Origin: UBA2779 sp965232165
GTDB taxonomy: Bacteria > Spirochaetota > Spirochaetia > DSM-2461
NCBI GenBank assembly: GCA_965232165.1
Contig: CBDDOY010000001.1
Location: 1,054,001 to 1,118,000 of the forward strand
Length of the DNA stretch: 64,000 nt
Direction: 5' to 3'
Shown: piece by piece, positions 44,590-53,827 of the stretch
Position numbering within the stretch: position 1 is the first letter of the stretch
How the letters are laid out: each line of letters starts with the position of its first letter
Translations under genes and position numbers: made by a program
The notes under the pieces: generated by a model
What the model saw: only the letters and a program-made list of their open reading frames with translations
The model's database searches: none
Told to the model about the DNA's origin: nothing

Positions 44590-46109
44590 CTAACCCGGTC
44601 ATAAGCATCCAGTAAATTCTGTTCTAAGTGCCCGTTGTTTTCAAATTCCCCTTCTAAACACCCCTTATGAATCAGCAATATCTTATCACAATTCTCCAAC
44701 AGTTCCGACAAATCATCTGAAATAATAATTATGCCCAACCCCTGTTGTGCTATCTCCCTCAGTTTTCGGTGAATTTCAAATTTTGAGCCTATATCGACAC
44801 CCACTGTAGGCCCATTGAGAATCAGTATCTGCACTTCAGTACACAGCCATTTTGCTATCACCACCCTCTGCTGGTTTCCTCCTGATAGATTCTGGACAGG
44901 CATAGAAATATCCTGTGTATTTAATTTCAGTTCAGCTATTTTTTGTCTAACCGCCTCCCTTGCGCCGGGAAAATCGATTCTTCCAAAAGTTTTCAGGAAC
45001 CGTTTGAACGAAGAGACTATGGTATTATTGAGTATTGACTGAGTTAAAAACAAACCCTCGGTAAGCCTGTCCTCAGGGACATAGCCTATGCCATATCTTC
45101 TTGCATTCTGGATAGATCGTATACTGACCTCCTGATTATTTATTTTGATACCACCGCTTTCTACAGGCAGAACACCAAACAGTGACAGTGCTATTTCTGT
45201 GCGGCCGCAACCCAGCAAACCCGTAATACCAATTATCTCTCCCCTGTTAAGCTTGAATGAAATATCATGAAAAAACTTCTTATAGCCAATGCCGTTTACT
45301 TCCAGCAAAGGTTTATGCTCCAATGCATTGGGGACATGATTATGGGTATCCAGTTCCCGTCCAATCATATGGGCAGCTATAGTTTTTTCGGTGAACCCCG
45401 CATTAGGCCCCTCGGCCACCTTTTCTCCATTTCTCAGAATGGTGAGAGTATCGCTTACATCGGTAAGCTCTCTTAGTTTATGACTGACAAACAGGATAGC
45501 GATGCCATGTTCTTTCAGAGTCAATATAATATCTAAAAGCCGATCAATCTCCTGATGTGTTAAGGCCGTAGTCGGCTCATCCATTATAATGAGTTTTGAG
45601 TCTTCAAAGGATATAGCCCGCGCTATAGCAACGAGTTGCTTATCCGCGACCGATAGATCTTCAACGGATTTATCTAAATCGATATCGACATTGATCTTCT
45701 GCAGGCCCAGCCGCGCAATTTTTTTGCTTTCGGAATACGACATAACCTTGCTTTTATTTTTGACATGCCAATTGATAGCGATATTTTCTGCGACACTCAG
45801 CTTAGGAAAAAGTGAAAAATCCTGATAAATCACTTGAATCCCATTAGCTATTGCATCAATGGGATTCAAGCGGGAATACTCATATCCGTCAATATATACC
45901 CGTCCACTATCAGGATGACAGACACCGGAAATGACTTTGATCAGCGTAGATTTGCCGCTTCCATTTTCTCCTGCCAGACAGTGGATACGTGATTTTTCAA
46001 TGCCAAAGCTTACATTTTTTAAAGCGCACACCCCTGAAAAGTTTTTTTCTATATTCTCTAGAAAAATTACTTTATTCTGATGCTTTTCGGCTCTGGCATG
46101 ATGCAGCAT
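44586..46109 (-). CDS. Sugar ABC transporter double ATPase
   Basis: This 507-residue RbsA/LsrA-class ATPase has GENGSGKST in the first half with LSVADKQLVAIARAI and IIMDEPTTALTHQE. The second half has GLLGCGRTE, LSGGNQQRVVIAKWL and ILNGPTVGVDIGSK. The second Walker B has LILNGPT where LILDEPT is usual, so Asp and Glu are both replaced. The second half was probably already weak catalytically. It follows the binding-protein gene after 17 bases. Confidence 0.92.
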   Translation of the reverse strand: MLHHARAEKHQNKVIFLENIEKNFSGVCALKNVSFGIEKSRIHCLAGENGSGKSTLIKVISGVCHPDSGRVYIDGYEYSRLNPIDAIANGIQVIYQDFSLFPKLSVAENIAINWHVKNKSKVMSYSESKKIARLGLQKINVDIDLDKSVEDLSVADKQLVAIARAISFEDSKLIIMDEPTTALTHQEIDRLLDIILTLKEHGIAILFVSHKLRELTDVSDTLTILRNGEKVAEGPNAGFTEKTIAAHMIGRELDTHNHVPNALEHKPLLEVNGIGYKKFFHDISFKLNRGEIIGITGLLGCGRTEIALSLFGVLPVESGGIKINNQEVSIRSIQNARRYGIGYVPEDRLTEGLFLTQSILNNTIVSSFKRFLKTFGRIDFPGAREAVRQKIAELKLNTQDISMPVQNLSGGNQQRVVIAKWLCTEVQILILNGPTVGVDIGSKFEIHRKLREIAQQGLGIIIISDDLSELLENCDKILLIHKGCLEGEFENNGHLEQNLLDAYDRVR

Positions 46110-46126
46110 ATCAACCGCTGATCCAT

Positions 46127-47146
46127 TTAGAAATCATATTCATCAATGTTCTGCTTATCAACAAAAACCCATGCCTCCCCAAAAAACAATTTTGGATTAC
46201 CGGGGTCCTGTCTTAACGAACGATAGCCCTTCACGCCCAAATCCATCTTATCGGTGATTGATTCTCCATTCAGGAGTCGGACAGCAATTTCATTCATAAC
46301 ATAGCCGGCATCCGCAGGATCCCAGAAAGCAATAGCATCGACAGCACCCGACTCAATATACTTCTTTGCATCCGAAGGCGCCGATACACCAACGACACTT
46401 ACTTTGTCTTTGAGACCTTTTTCTTCTACCGCCAGACCAGCACCCGGGGGTGTCGTGCTTGCGCTGCCGATAATCCCCTTCAGATTGGGAAAAGCAGTAA
46501 GAAGCTCTTTCGCCTTTTCATAAGCCTTTGTTTGATCATCGTACTCCTCGTTTCGGCGTGAAACCAATTTGATATTCGGGAAATCTTTGATGTACGCTTC
46601 CACCCCGTCCTGTTGCTCGTTATGCGATTTAGAAGTAAGACTGCCGACAAAATTAGCCATTTCCCCTTCCTGGCCCATAAGATTCACTAGCCTTTCAGCC
46701 ATTTTTTTCCCAAAGTCCTCATTGGGAAACGCCTCAATAATGGCATCCACATTTTGCTGCGATGTAGCTTCATGCACGACAACCACGATATCCGCATCTC
46801 GGGCCTTCTTCAGAACAGGCTCCAATGCCTCCGGTGAAAATGGAACAACGGCAATGGCATCCACCCCCTGAGCAATAAGGTTCTCTATAATCTGAACCTG
46901 CTGCACTGCATCCGCCTGGGCCGGCCCCATAAGAAATGTATCATGCCCAGTGTCTTTCCCGAACTGTTCAACACCTTCACGCATCCGGTTAAACCAGGAT
47001 ATCCCGTCAATTTTTACGACCGTAGCAATGGTATACGTTTTCTTCGCATCCCCGGCTGCATCCCCGACCGTATCCTCAGATTTGCCTTTGGCAAAAACAG
47101 CCATGGCAACGACAACGAAAAAAAACAGCAATAATGCTTTTTTCAT
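46127..47146 (-). CDS. Sugar-binding protein, LsrB/RhaS-like
   Basis: The 339-residue protein has a signal peptide (LLLFFFVVVAMAVFAKGKSE) and a Peripla_BP_4 fold: WFNRMREGVEQFGKDTGHD, QGVDAIAVVPFSPEALEP, VVVVHEATSQQN and AFWDPADAGYVM. It ends VFVDKQNIDEYDF, like the last residues of LsrB and RhaS. It starts an operon of importer plus dhaKL. TAAGGAGG lies upstream of ATG 47146. The substrate could be a deoxyhexose, a ketose or AI-2; the linked kinase favours a ketose or its precursor. Confidence 0.88.
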   Translation of the reverse strand: MKKALLLFFFVVVAMAVFAKGKSEDTVGDAAGDAKKTYTIATVVKIDGISWFNRMREGVEQFGKDTGHDTFLMGPAQADAVQQVQIIENLIAQGVDAIAVVPFSPEALEPVLKKARDADIVVVVHEATSQQNVDAIIEAFPNEDFGKKMAERLVNLMGQEGEMANFVGSLTSKSHNEQQDGVEAYIKDFPNIKLVSRRNEEYDDQTKAYEKAKELLTAFPNLKGIIGSASTTPPGAGLAVEEKGLKDKVSVVGVSAPSDAKKYIESGAVDAIAFWDPADAGYVMNEIAVRLLNGESITDKMDLGVKGYRSLRQDPGNPKLFFGEAWVFVDKQNIDEYDF

Positions 47147-47517
47147 ACCTGCCTCCTTACAAAAAATGTATTTCTTCTTTCATAATACACCAGCCTCATG
47201 TTGTCAAGTGAATTTCTGCTGTTCTTTGATGAATTTCCCGTAACTTGCCGTCATAGGATACTTACTGACAGAGAATAACAGGAATCGACTGCGGCATCCT
47301 CCAGTTATTTCGACACTCGCCCAGCATTCTTATCAGACATAACATCGGGGAGATTAGACGTATCAATTTTTATTGAGTTTCTGGGTATTCCCCCATTCTG
47401 CCTGCCGGTGGAATGGGGGCGGGCTTTTCGGGGGTTCCGGGGCTGTATCAGAAACGCATCAACAACCGAAAAAACAGTAATTCAATTGAATATTTCTCGA
47501 AATCCTTATCACTATCT
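47147..47517. other. Noncoding stretch upstream of the importer operon
   Basis: About 370 bases contain no credible gene. The promoter of the importer-dhaKL operon should lie in the first 100 bases, but I could not pick a convincing -35/-10 pair. Confidence 0.4.
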
Positions 47518-47634
47518 GGGCGCAACCCTTCGGGTCGGGCTTTCCGCTCCAATGCCTTAATCCGGCAGCCTGCTCCCGGCTCATTGCCAATCGCCGTGGC
47601 AGCCGGCGGCATTTCCGCTGCAATCCCTTGCGCC
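47518..47634 (+). repeat. Structured dispersed repeat, family 2, copy 2
   Basis: This 117-bp copy is inverted relative to 29083-29200. Its inner stem is CCGGC/GCCGG where the other two copies have CTGGC/GCCAG, a compensatory pair change that keeps the helix. Confidence 0.82.
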
Positions 47635-47836
47635 TAAAGTCAATTGGAAATTTATTGTGCAAAGCAGAGCCTCAGGATTCAATAATCAGAATTCAAAGGC
47701 CATGCTTCACACCATTCGACCGGCGATCAGAGATGGAATCACACTTCACATCTCTGCGTTCACCGCACAGGCAGATAATCCACAACTCACAGCTTAGTGA
47801 TGCACTGCCTGAAGAAGCGCCAGCAATTCTATGTAA

Positions 47837-48000
47837 GGGCACCTCTAAAAAACAGCTTTAGGAAATTGACGAAGAAATTTTTTGTCGATACAAGGCGGCA
47901 AAAGCTAAGGGCGCAGCTTAAGCTTAGTTGAGTATTTTGACAACGCAGCAGCGGCGGAAAAGATCGAGTCAAGAACTAAATGGGTTTTTTAGAGGTGCCC
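47837..48000 (+). mobile_element. MITE family 1, copy C
   Basis: This 164-bp element has full GGGCACCTCTAAAAA ends and is flanked by GTAA on both sides (target duplication). It sits just downstream of the first DUF1566 gene. Confidence 0.85.
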
Positions 48001-48027
48001 GTAAGTTTAGGCTGTGTAAGAAATGCG

Positions 48028-48060
48028 GCATTCAGCGTTGGCTTAACCAACGCTGAATGC
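48028..48060. terminator. Perfect 14-bp hairpin downstream of the DUF1566 gene
   Basis: GCATTCAGCGTTGG and CCAACGCTGAATGC are perfect arms around CTTAA. No T-run follows, so it may be a terminator of another type or an RNA-stabilising hairpin. An identical hairpin lies at 49459-49491, downstream of the paralogue. Confidence 0.6.
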
Positions 48061-48081
48061 AATAGTTAAATGGGCAAATAG

Positions 48082-48931
48082 CTAAAAAGCCCGCACCGCA
48101 CGGACATTGAATGCGTTGATCTTGGCGTAGAAGTCGTCCAGGTAGCCAGTGCTGAAGTCCTGTGTCCACGCTTTGCTCAAACTGGCCTCCGACGAGGACC
48201 AGTAGCTATCAGACGCGAAACCTCCTACTGAATCTTTCTGCTTATACAACTCATTCAACTCATCCTTGGACGGCAAAAACCAGTCATCATAGCCGTCCAG
48301 CACTAAATCGTTACAGATTTTCGCCGCGTAAGCCGTTCCTCCGTTATCACCAAGTGCGGTCACTATCATTGCTGTGTTGGATTCTCCGGTTCCTATGGCT
48401 GTGCCCGTGTTAACCGTTACAGCAGCACCCCATGGAACAGTAACATCGTGATCCTGCGAGGCCGCCTCCAGGTAAGTCCATCCATCGCTGGCGGCATTAG
48501 TATTCACATAGAAGATTGTCCCTCCGGCAGGGCCGGTGTCGCCTATGTTGTACACTACCGTCAGTACGAAATCGACTGTTGTCTCTCCAGTGTACTTGCC
48601 CGTTCCGGCGGCTGTAACGGTGTAGGTTCCGGTATCGTCTGTGCCGATCGTGTCTGCTATAGAGACTAGACCGCTGTTATCTATGGTGACGGCTTCTACG
48701 GCGGTTCCATCTTTTTTCTCTATGCTCAGGCCGTAATCAGTTCCTGCGGTCAGATCGGCATTGTTGATCGTTACGGTGAAAGTTGTTGCTTGCGAGCCGG
48801 TGACAGTTTGGTCACCAACGGAAATAGAGAAGCCCGTGCACTGTTGCAATATCGACTGTATCGGCAGATGGACAGCCGGCGAGCAGAATGAGGGCGGTCA
48901 GAATACTAATTGTTATGGTCTCAAACTTCAT
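48082..48931 (-). pseudogene. DUF1566/FISUMP lipoprotein, frameshifted after the signal peptide
   Basis: From ATG 48931 (AAGGAG nine bases upstream) the sequence encodes a lipoprotein signal, ISILTALILLAGCPSADTVD, with lipobox LLAGC. An extra base near 48836 then throws the frame off. The mature part continues in the next frame: GFSISVGDQTVTGSQATTF, Ig-like strands, GDTGPAGGTIFYVN, then the DUF1566 (Lcl) end with DDWFLPSKDELNELYKQ and SYWSSSE, closing VRAVRAF. The paralogue at 49513 lacks the extra base at the homologous place. Surface display is thus lost unless the frame is restored. Confidence 0.8.
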
Positions 48932-49201
48932 GAACGACTCCTTGTGTTCACCGCATCTATGCGGCTTGTCTTAAATACTGACGTACTAATCAACTCAAAT
49001 AAATTCTTCTTCATTATGGTCCTCCTTATTATATGGATACCTCAAAAAAAATAGTTTTGCAACCTTTGACTCGGGAATAACGTCCTTTTTTCATATTTTT
49101 TTCTGTAAATTTCGACCTTTCTTAGCGATTTCAACCCGTTATCAGGCTTTTTCGGCTTACGGAGCACATTCAGTGCCCACTTATCCCAGGGATTGTCTCA
49201 A

Positions 49202-49431
49202 GGGTACCTCTAAAAAACAGCTTTAGGAAATTGACACACTGGCGGTGCGTTCCTCGGAGCTTTGCTCCTGCGGTACGCACCTGATTAAATTTTTTCTTGA
49301 TGCAAGGCGGCCTGTCTGCGTGCGGACACGCACAGGCAGGCAAAAACTCAAGCTTAGTTGAGTATTTTGACAACGCAGTAGCGGCGGAAAAGATCTGAGT
49401 CAAGAACTCAATGGGTTTTTTAGAGGTGCCC
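49202..49431 (+). mobile_element. MITE family 1, copy D, with internal insertions
   Basis: This 230-bp copy has ends GGGTACCTCTAAAAA and GGTGCCC, but about 55 bp and 30 bp of extra GC-rich sequence are inserted in the middle. Each insert contains its own short palindromes. The sequence after it repeats that after copy C. Confidence 0.8.
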
Positions 49432-49458
49432 GTAAGTTCAGGCTGTGTAAGAAATGCG

Positions 49459-49491
49459 GCATTCAGCGTTGGCTTAACCAACGCTGAATGC
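49459..49491. terminator. Hairpin downstream of the 701-residue protein (second copy)
   Basis: This is identical to the 48028-48060 hairpin and in the same place relative to its gene. It supports a segmental duplication of the MITE, hairpin and gene end. Confidence 0.6.
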
Positions 49492-49512
49492 AATAGTTAA
49501 ATGGGCAAATAG

Positions 49513-51618
49513 TTAAAAAGCCCGCACCGCACGAGCAGAGATTATACCGCCGACGTCCTTGGAGAAGTTTATCTGGGATTCGTCAGAACCGGAGAGGACC
49601 TGACCCCACGCTTCGCCCGAACTGACCTCCGACGAGGACCAGTAGTTCGCACTTACTAAACCTTTCTGTTTATACAACTCATTCAATTCATCCTTGGAAG
49701 GCAAAAACCAGTCGTCCTTCCCTCCCAATGTGGAGTCAGCGCATGCCTTTGCCGCATAGTCTTCTGTGAAATTGGCATCCTCCATAGCTGTAACGATAGC
49801 ATCTGTGTTGGATTTTCCGGTTCCTATGTCTGTACCTGTCCCTACTACTGTCGTAGTATTACCCCATTTATACTTACTAGGAAAATCACTGGGGGCCGCC
49901 TCCAGGTAAGTCCATCCATCGCTGGCGGCAGTAGGATTCACATAGAAGATTTTCCCTCCGGCAGGGCCGGTGTCGCCTATGTTGTACACTACCGTCAGTA
50001 CGAAATCGACTGTTGTCTCTCCAGTGTACTTGCCCGTTCCGGCGGCTGTAACGGTGTAGGTTCCTCCATCACTCACCGCGATACTGTCGGCTATGGTGAT
50101 GTCGCCGTTTGCGTCTATCGACATGAAGCCCGGAACATTATTGCTGCTGTCGGTAATTTTGAGCGTGTAGTCAGTTGTCGCCGTCAGTGTGTCTCCTGCT
50201 ATCACAGCACTGTGTGAATCTGTTGATTTCGCCGTTGCTGTTTTGTCATCAACGGAAATATAGAAGCCCTGCACTGTTGCAATATCTTTGGCCGTTACTG
50301 TTACCGTCAGGGAAGCGACGTATTCTTCTGCTTCGGTGTCTGCTGCCTTCACGGTAATTTGAGCAGTGTTCCTGACATCCGCGGCCGGTCCAACCGTTAC
50401 AACACCGTTTGTATCATCAACACTTACGCCCTGCGGGCTTCCCTCCAGGCTATAGACGACAGTACCTGCGGGCGGGTTTGTCCAAACAGGTTCTTGACTC
50501 TGTCCCTCTGTTCCGTAGGTTGTTGTAATATCGCTTGTGTAGCTGAAAGGACTATCCAGAACGTTGAGAGTCACCTGGATATCTTTGCTTCCTGTATAGC
50601 TGCCCGTGCCATTTACGGTTATATCGTGCACCGTATTATGATTGTCCGTATTACTCTGCACGGGTATTGTCAGAGCACCGTCCGCATCCACCTTGACAGT
50701 GCCGGTTGTAATCGGAACAAAACTCAATGCCTCCGCCATTGTGTCGCCGCCGATCAAGCCGCTCACCGTTATAGCACTGCTGAATTCACTGCCGCCTACA
50801 TACGCCGTCACGTCAAGGCCGCCAAAGTCTAAGATGAGGGCGTTTATATCTTTTTGAGCGATAGTGAGAGTCTGCGCGCCTTCAACCGAAGTGTCAAAGG
50901 TTGAAGTTGCCGTTATGGTGACTTCTCCTGCCGCTGCTATCGTCAATTCTCCTGTCCCGGAGTCCACGTCCGCAACAGCGGCATCCGACGTGCTATATGT
51001 CACAGCGGTGCCGGCGCCGTTCGCCGCATCCACCGCAGGAGCTGTCAGCATCTGGGATGCATCACCGTAGGTCAGCGCTGGAGGCGTGCCGAATGTAATG
51101 CTTTTTACTTTCTTCAAGTTTACTGTGACCGTTTCCTGGAAGTCGGCATAGGCGCCGCCGCTGTCGATTACCTTTATATTGAAGGTGAAGCCATTCCCGT
51201 CAATGTCCGAGAGAACCGTTCCGTCTGAGATGGTGATCTCTCCAGTGCTGCTGTCGACAGCAGCTCTGTTTTCCACGCTGGAGTACTCTGCTGTTATGGG
51301 AGATGTGATTCCGGTCTTCTGTGTGAGGACGGGCGGGGCAATGGTTACTTCACCGGCGACTGCGCCGCCCTTCACTTCAACGAAGACAGAGGCGGTATCA
51401 TAAACCAGAGATTCCACCCAGGGGGCCCTGGCATCAGCGGTGACGGTGACTGTTATTGAGGCTGTCGCCGTTCCCGAATAGTTCCCCGTCAGGGTGAGGG
51501 TAATGGAAGGGTATATCCCGGCTCCGGCAGTTGCCAGGATGGCGCATCCCAGAGACACGGCCTGTTGTTCTTTCGGAATCATTAGAGGTGCCCTGCACAA
51601 CAAATTGGCCGATGTCAA
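49513..51618 (-). CDS. Large Ig/cadherin-like repeat protein with DUF1566 C terminus, N-terminally truncated
   Basis: The 701-residue protein has a series of all-beta modules of about 80-100 residues. Recurrent segments are ASITVTVTA, ITFGTPPALTYGDAS, SAITVSGLIGGDTM and ITVKAADTEAEEYVASLTVTV. It ends in the Lcl/DUF1566 domain: GDTGPAGGKIFYVNPTAASD, DDWFLPSKDELNELYKQ, NYWSSSE and ARAVRAF. Full members are exported cell-surface proteins. Here no signal peptide is seen, and the first codons (51582-51618) overlap a MITE end. The original N terminus was therefore probably deleted. The end shares about 160 nearly identical bases with the neighbour. Confidence 0.7.
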   Translation of the reverse strand: MTSANLLCRAPLMIPKEQQAVSLGCAILATAGAGIYPSITLTLTGNYSGTATASITVTVTADARAPWVESLVYDTASVFVEVKGGAVAGEVTIAPPVLTQKTGITSPITAEYSSVENRAAVDSSTGEITISDGTVLSDIDGNGFTFNIKVIDSGGAYADFQETVTVNLKKVKSITFGTPPALTYGDASQMLTAPAVDAANGAGTAVTYSTSDAAVADVDSGTGELTIAAAGEVTITATSTFDTSVEGAQTLTIAQKDINALILDFGGLDVTAYVGGSEFSSAITVSGLIGGDTMAEALSFVPITTGTVKVDADGALTIPVQSNTDNHNTVHDITVNGTGSYTGSKDIQVTLNVLDSPFSYTSDITTTYGTEGQSQEPVWTNPPAGTVVYSLEGSPQGVSVDDTNGVVTVGPAADVRNTAQITVKAADTEAEEYVASLTVTVTAKDIATVQGFYISVDDKTATAKSTDSHSAVIAGDTLTATTDYTLKITDSSNNVPGFMSIDANGDITIADSIAVSDGGTYTVTAAGTGKYTGETTVDFVLTVVYNIGDTGPAGGKIFYVNPTAASDGWTYLEAAPSDFPSKYKWGNTTTVVGTGTDIGTGKSNTDAIVTAMEDANFTEDYAAKACADSTLGGKDDWFLPSKDELNELYKQKGLVSANYWSSSEVSSGEAWGQVLSGSDESQINFSKDVGGIISARAVRAF
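51582..51593 (+). repeat. Solo MITE terminal sequence at the start of the repeat protein
   Basis: ATTAGAGGTGCCC-type sequence, the MITE end, lies within the first codons of the 701-residue frame. No MITE body is attached. It is the likely breakpoint of the N-terminal deletion. Confidence 0.6.
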
Positions 51619-51946
51619 TTCAACCTGTATATGAGTCCATACAAGATTGATTCAAGGGTATTCCGCTGCTTCTCTTGGCGGCTTTTCTATATCTCAACCT
51701 TTGGGGAGGGGAAGGGCGGTGAATTTGGGTTTGTCACGAACTGCAGGAATCTCATACTTTGTTCCCATGCCCGCATGAGAATCAGGCAGGCAGAGGAATT
51801 CGCCGCAGTGAATATCTTCAAGCCTGAAGAGGAGAATCAGGACATGCCCGAAAAGACTTCTTGACAATACACACAAGTGAATGGGACCATCTTCATTGAG
51901 ATTTTTATCCGAGTTGATACCCTATGCCCCAAAGTGTGGAAAACAA

Positions 51947-52939
51947 ATGAAACCAATGACTGTATTGCTAACAGGTGGATCCGGATTTCTCGGATCGCAT
52001 ATTGCCGAACAGCTCTGCCAGGATGGATGCAGAGTCCGTGCCCTTGTCCGAATGACAAGTGACACATCATTTCTGGAAACGCTCAAAAACATCGAAATCA
52101 TCAGGATTTCTTTGGCCGATACCCATAGTGTACGTGAAGCGGTAAAGGGAGTCGATGCGATTGTTCATTCAGCCGCAGTACTCAAGGCAACACACGAGGA
52201 GACCTTCAAAAAGGTCAATGTCGATTATACAATCAATCTTCTCGATGCCGTAGAGCAAACCGGGACCAACTTGAAGAGGTTTGTCCATATCTCCAGCCTT
52301 GCCGCCGTCGGCCCTAGTAAGGCGGGTGAAATCATCCGCAATGATGACCCCGCTACCCCGCTCACCCGTTATGGGAAGAGCAAACTTGCCTCGGAGCAGG
52401 CCGCTAGAAACAGTGCGGACCACATCCCCGTCACAATATTACGTCCTGTCAGCCTTTACGGACCGCGAGACAGGGCTGCTCTGACCATGTTTAACTGCGT
52501 TAAACATCGCTTCTTGCCCTATCTCAGTTCACCGAATACCCGAATCATGCTTCTCTATGGACCCGATTTTGCCCGTGCATGTATTCAGGCGATTCATGCA
52601 GATGTCCCTAGCGGGGCATCCTATCTTGTCGACGATGGCCAAGTGCATACATGGAAGGAACTGCTCACCGCGATAGAGTTAATCATGGGGAAAAAGGCAT
52701 GGGTTCGCTTCACTATTCCCCGTCTGCTTATCGTTGCCGTGGCCGTTATTTTGGACATATACAGCAAACTAACCAAGAAGGCGTTTATGCTTTCCCGTGA
52801 CAAGCTTCAAGAACTCTGCGAAGAATTCGTTACGGATGGAGAAGCTGCCTGTACCCACCTCAATTGGAGACCAACAACAGATATCAAAGAAGGGCTGCTT
52901 TGCACTTGGGACTGGTATAGGAAGAACGGCTGGTTATGA
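51947..52939 (+). CDS. NAD-dependent epimerase/dehydratase family protein
   Basis: This extended short-chain dehydrogenase is about 330 residues long. VLLTGGSGFLGSHIAEQL is the NAD(P)-binding Rossmann motif, VHISSLAAVGPS holds the active Ser and YGKSKLASEQ is the YxxxK motif. ILRPVSLYGPRDRA is the substrate-side loop. A hydrophobic segment near residue 250 (LLIVAVAVILDIY) is unusual and may anchor it to the membrane, as in 3-beta-HSD-like enzymes. ATG at 51947 is preferred; frames starting upstream lack family sequence. Substrate unknown; it stands alone. Confidence 0.8.
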   Translation: MKPMTVLLTGGSGFLGSHIAEQLCQDGCRVRALVRMTSDTSFLETLKNIEIIRISLADTHSVREAVKGVDAIVHSAAVLKATHEETFKKVNVDYTINLLDAVEQTGTNLKRFVHISSLAAVGPSKAGEIIRNDDPATPLTRYGKSKLASEQAARNSADHIPVTILRPVSLYGPRDRAALTMFNCVKHRFLPYLSSPNTRIMLLYGPDFARACIQAIHADVPSGASYLVDDGQVHTWKELLTAIELIMGKKAWVRFTIPRLLIVAVAVILDIYSKLTKKAFMLSRDKLQELCEEFVTDGEAACTHLNWRPTTDIKEGLLCTWDWYRKNGWL

Positions 52940-53117
52940 TATATCTGTGACTCAATATCCTTATCTTGTCTGTAATGCGAATAATTAGGACACTTACATT
53001 CTTCTTAGGACAAGATGCCGAAAATTCCAGTCCCAACGTGTAGGCTGCGCAATCTACATACTGCAGCGGCGTAAAAAAATCAGGCCAGAACCTCAAATGG
53101 ATTTTTTTATATGCACT

Positions 53118-53438
53118 CTATTCTATCGTCAAGACACGGGAAAGGGCAACAGAGCGCTTGCGGTTGTTGACTTCCACTTGGACTTTGTCTGCAAAAATGC
53201 CTAGAACCGTCGCCTTTACAATTTTGTTAGTAGGGCTGCTTTGCTTGAATGAGATAGTTTGACCTATTTTGATTTTATTCCTCAACTTGCTAGATTCTTG
53301 TTCTTTTTTTGTCCGTTGAACCGCTCTTTCCTTTAAACGAATTTCTATAACGACTTCAGCTTTTAAAATTTTTAAATCGGAAAGACTTAAAGGTCCGAGC
53401 ACTTCCGCAAATTTCAATGCTTTTCTAGGTCTTGCCAT
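53118..53438 (-). CDS. Small basic protein of unknown function
   Basis: The 106-residue protein starts MARPRKALKFAEVLGPLSL with AAGGAGAAAC before the ATG. The N-terminal half is helical and Lys/Arg-rich, perhaps a short coiled coil (LSDLKILKAEVVIEIRLKER). The C-terminal half has KIGQTISFKQ and ATVLGIFADKVQVEVNNRK, which looks like a small SH3/KOW-like beta barrel. A nucleic-acid-binding role is a guess. It is flanked by repeat debris on both sides. Confidence 0.6.
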   Translation of the reverse strand: MARPRKALKFAEVLGPLSLSDLKILKAEVVIEIRLKERAVQRTKKEQESSKLRNKIKIGQTISFKQSSPTNKIVKATVLGIFADKVQVEVNNRKRSVALSRVLTIE

Positions 53439-53564
53439 ATTGTTTCTCCTTTTTTTTATAGCGTATGAAACATACTATATTAAAAGATTGTTTGATGGTC
53501 AAGAAATATGGAATAAAAATTTTCATTATGATGAAATTTTCACTATTTTGCCGGAAAAACCGCT

Positions 53565-53695
53565 CACTATGCATCTAAGAAGCGGTTTTAGGAAGCTGAA
53601 AACGCCTGCATGCCTGTCTGCAACAGGCCTGCAGGCATGAGGAAAAGATCGAATCAAGAACTTGATGGGGGGGGGGGGGGGGGGATGCCCATTAA
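53565..53695 (+). repeat. Degenerate MITE copy with an 18-G run
   Basis: Remains of the MITE are visible: GCGGTTTTAGGAAGCTG for the left end, GAGGAAAAGATCGAATCAAG for the right body, then 18 G (53667-53684) and ATGCCC. The middle is replaced by a GCCTGCATG-type palindromic stretch. A partial family 2 repeat follows at 53731-53762. The rest of the 389-base gap has no gene. Confidence 0.6.
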
Positions 53696-53827
53696 TGTGT
53701 TGTGTACAACACATCACCACATAACAATAGCACAAGGGATTAAAACGGAGATGCCGCTGGCTGTCCCCAGATGTTGTTTCTTGAAAATTTCGGAACACGG
53801 GATAGCTAGAGGATACAAAACTGTGAA

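Noticed and set aside
50359..50832. A 157-codon plus-strand open frame
   Set aside because: It is antisense to the large repeat protein; low-complexity beta-repeat coding sequence often leaves open frames on the opposite strand.
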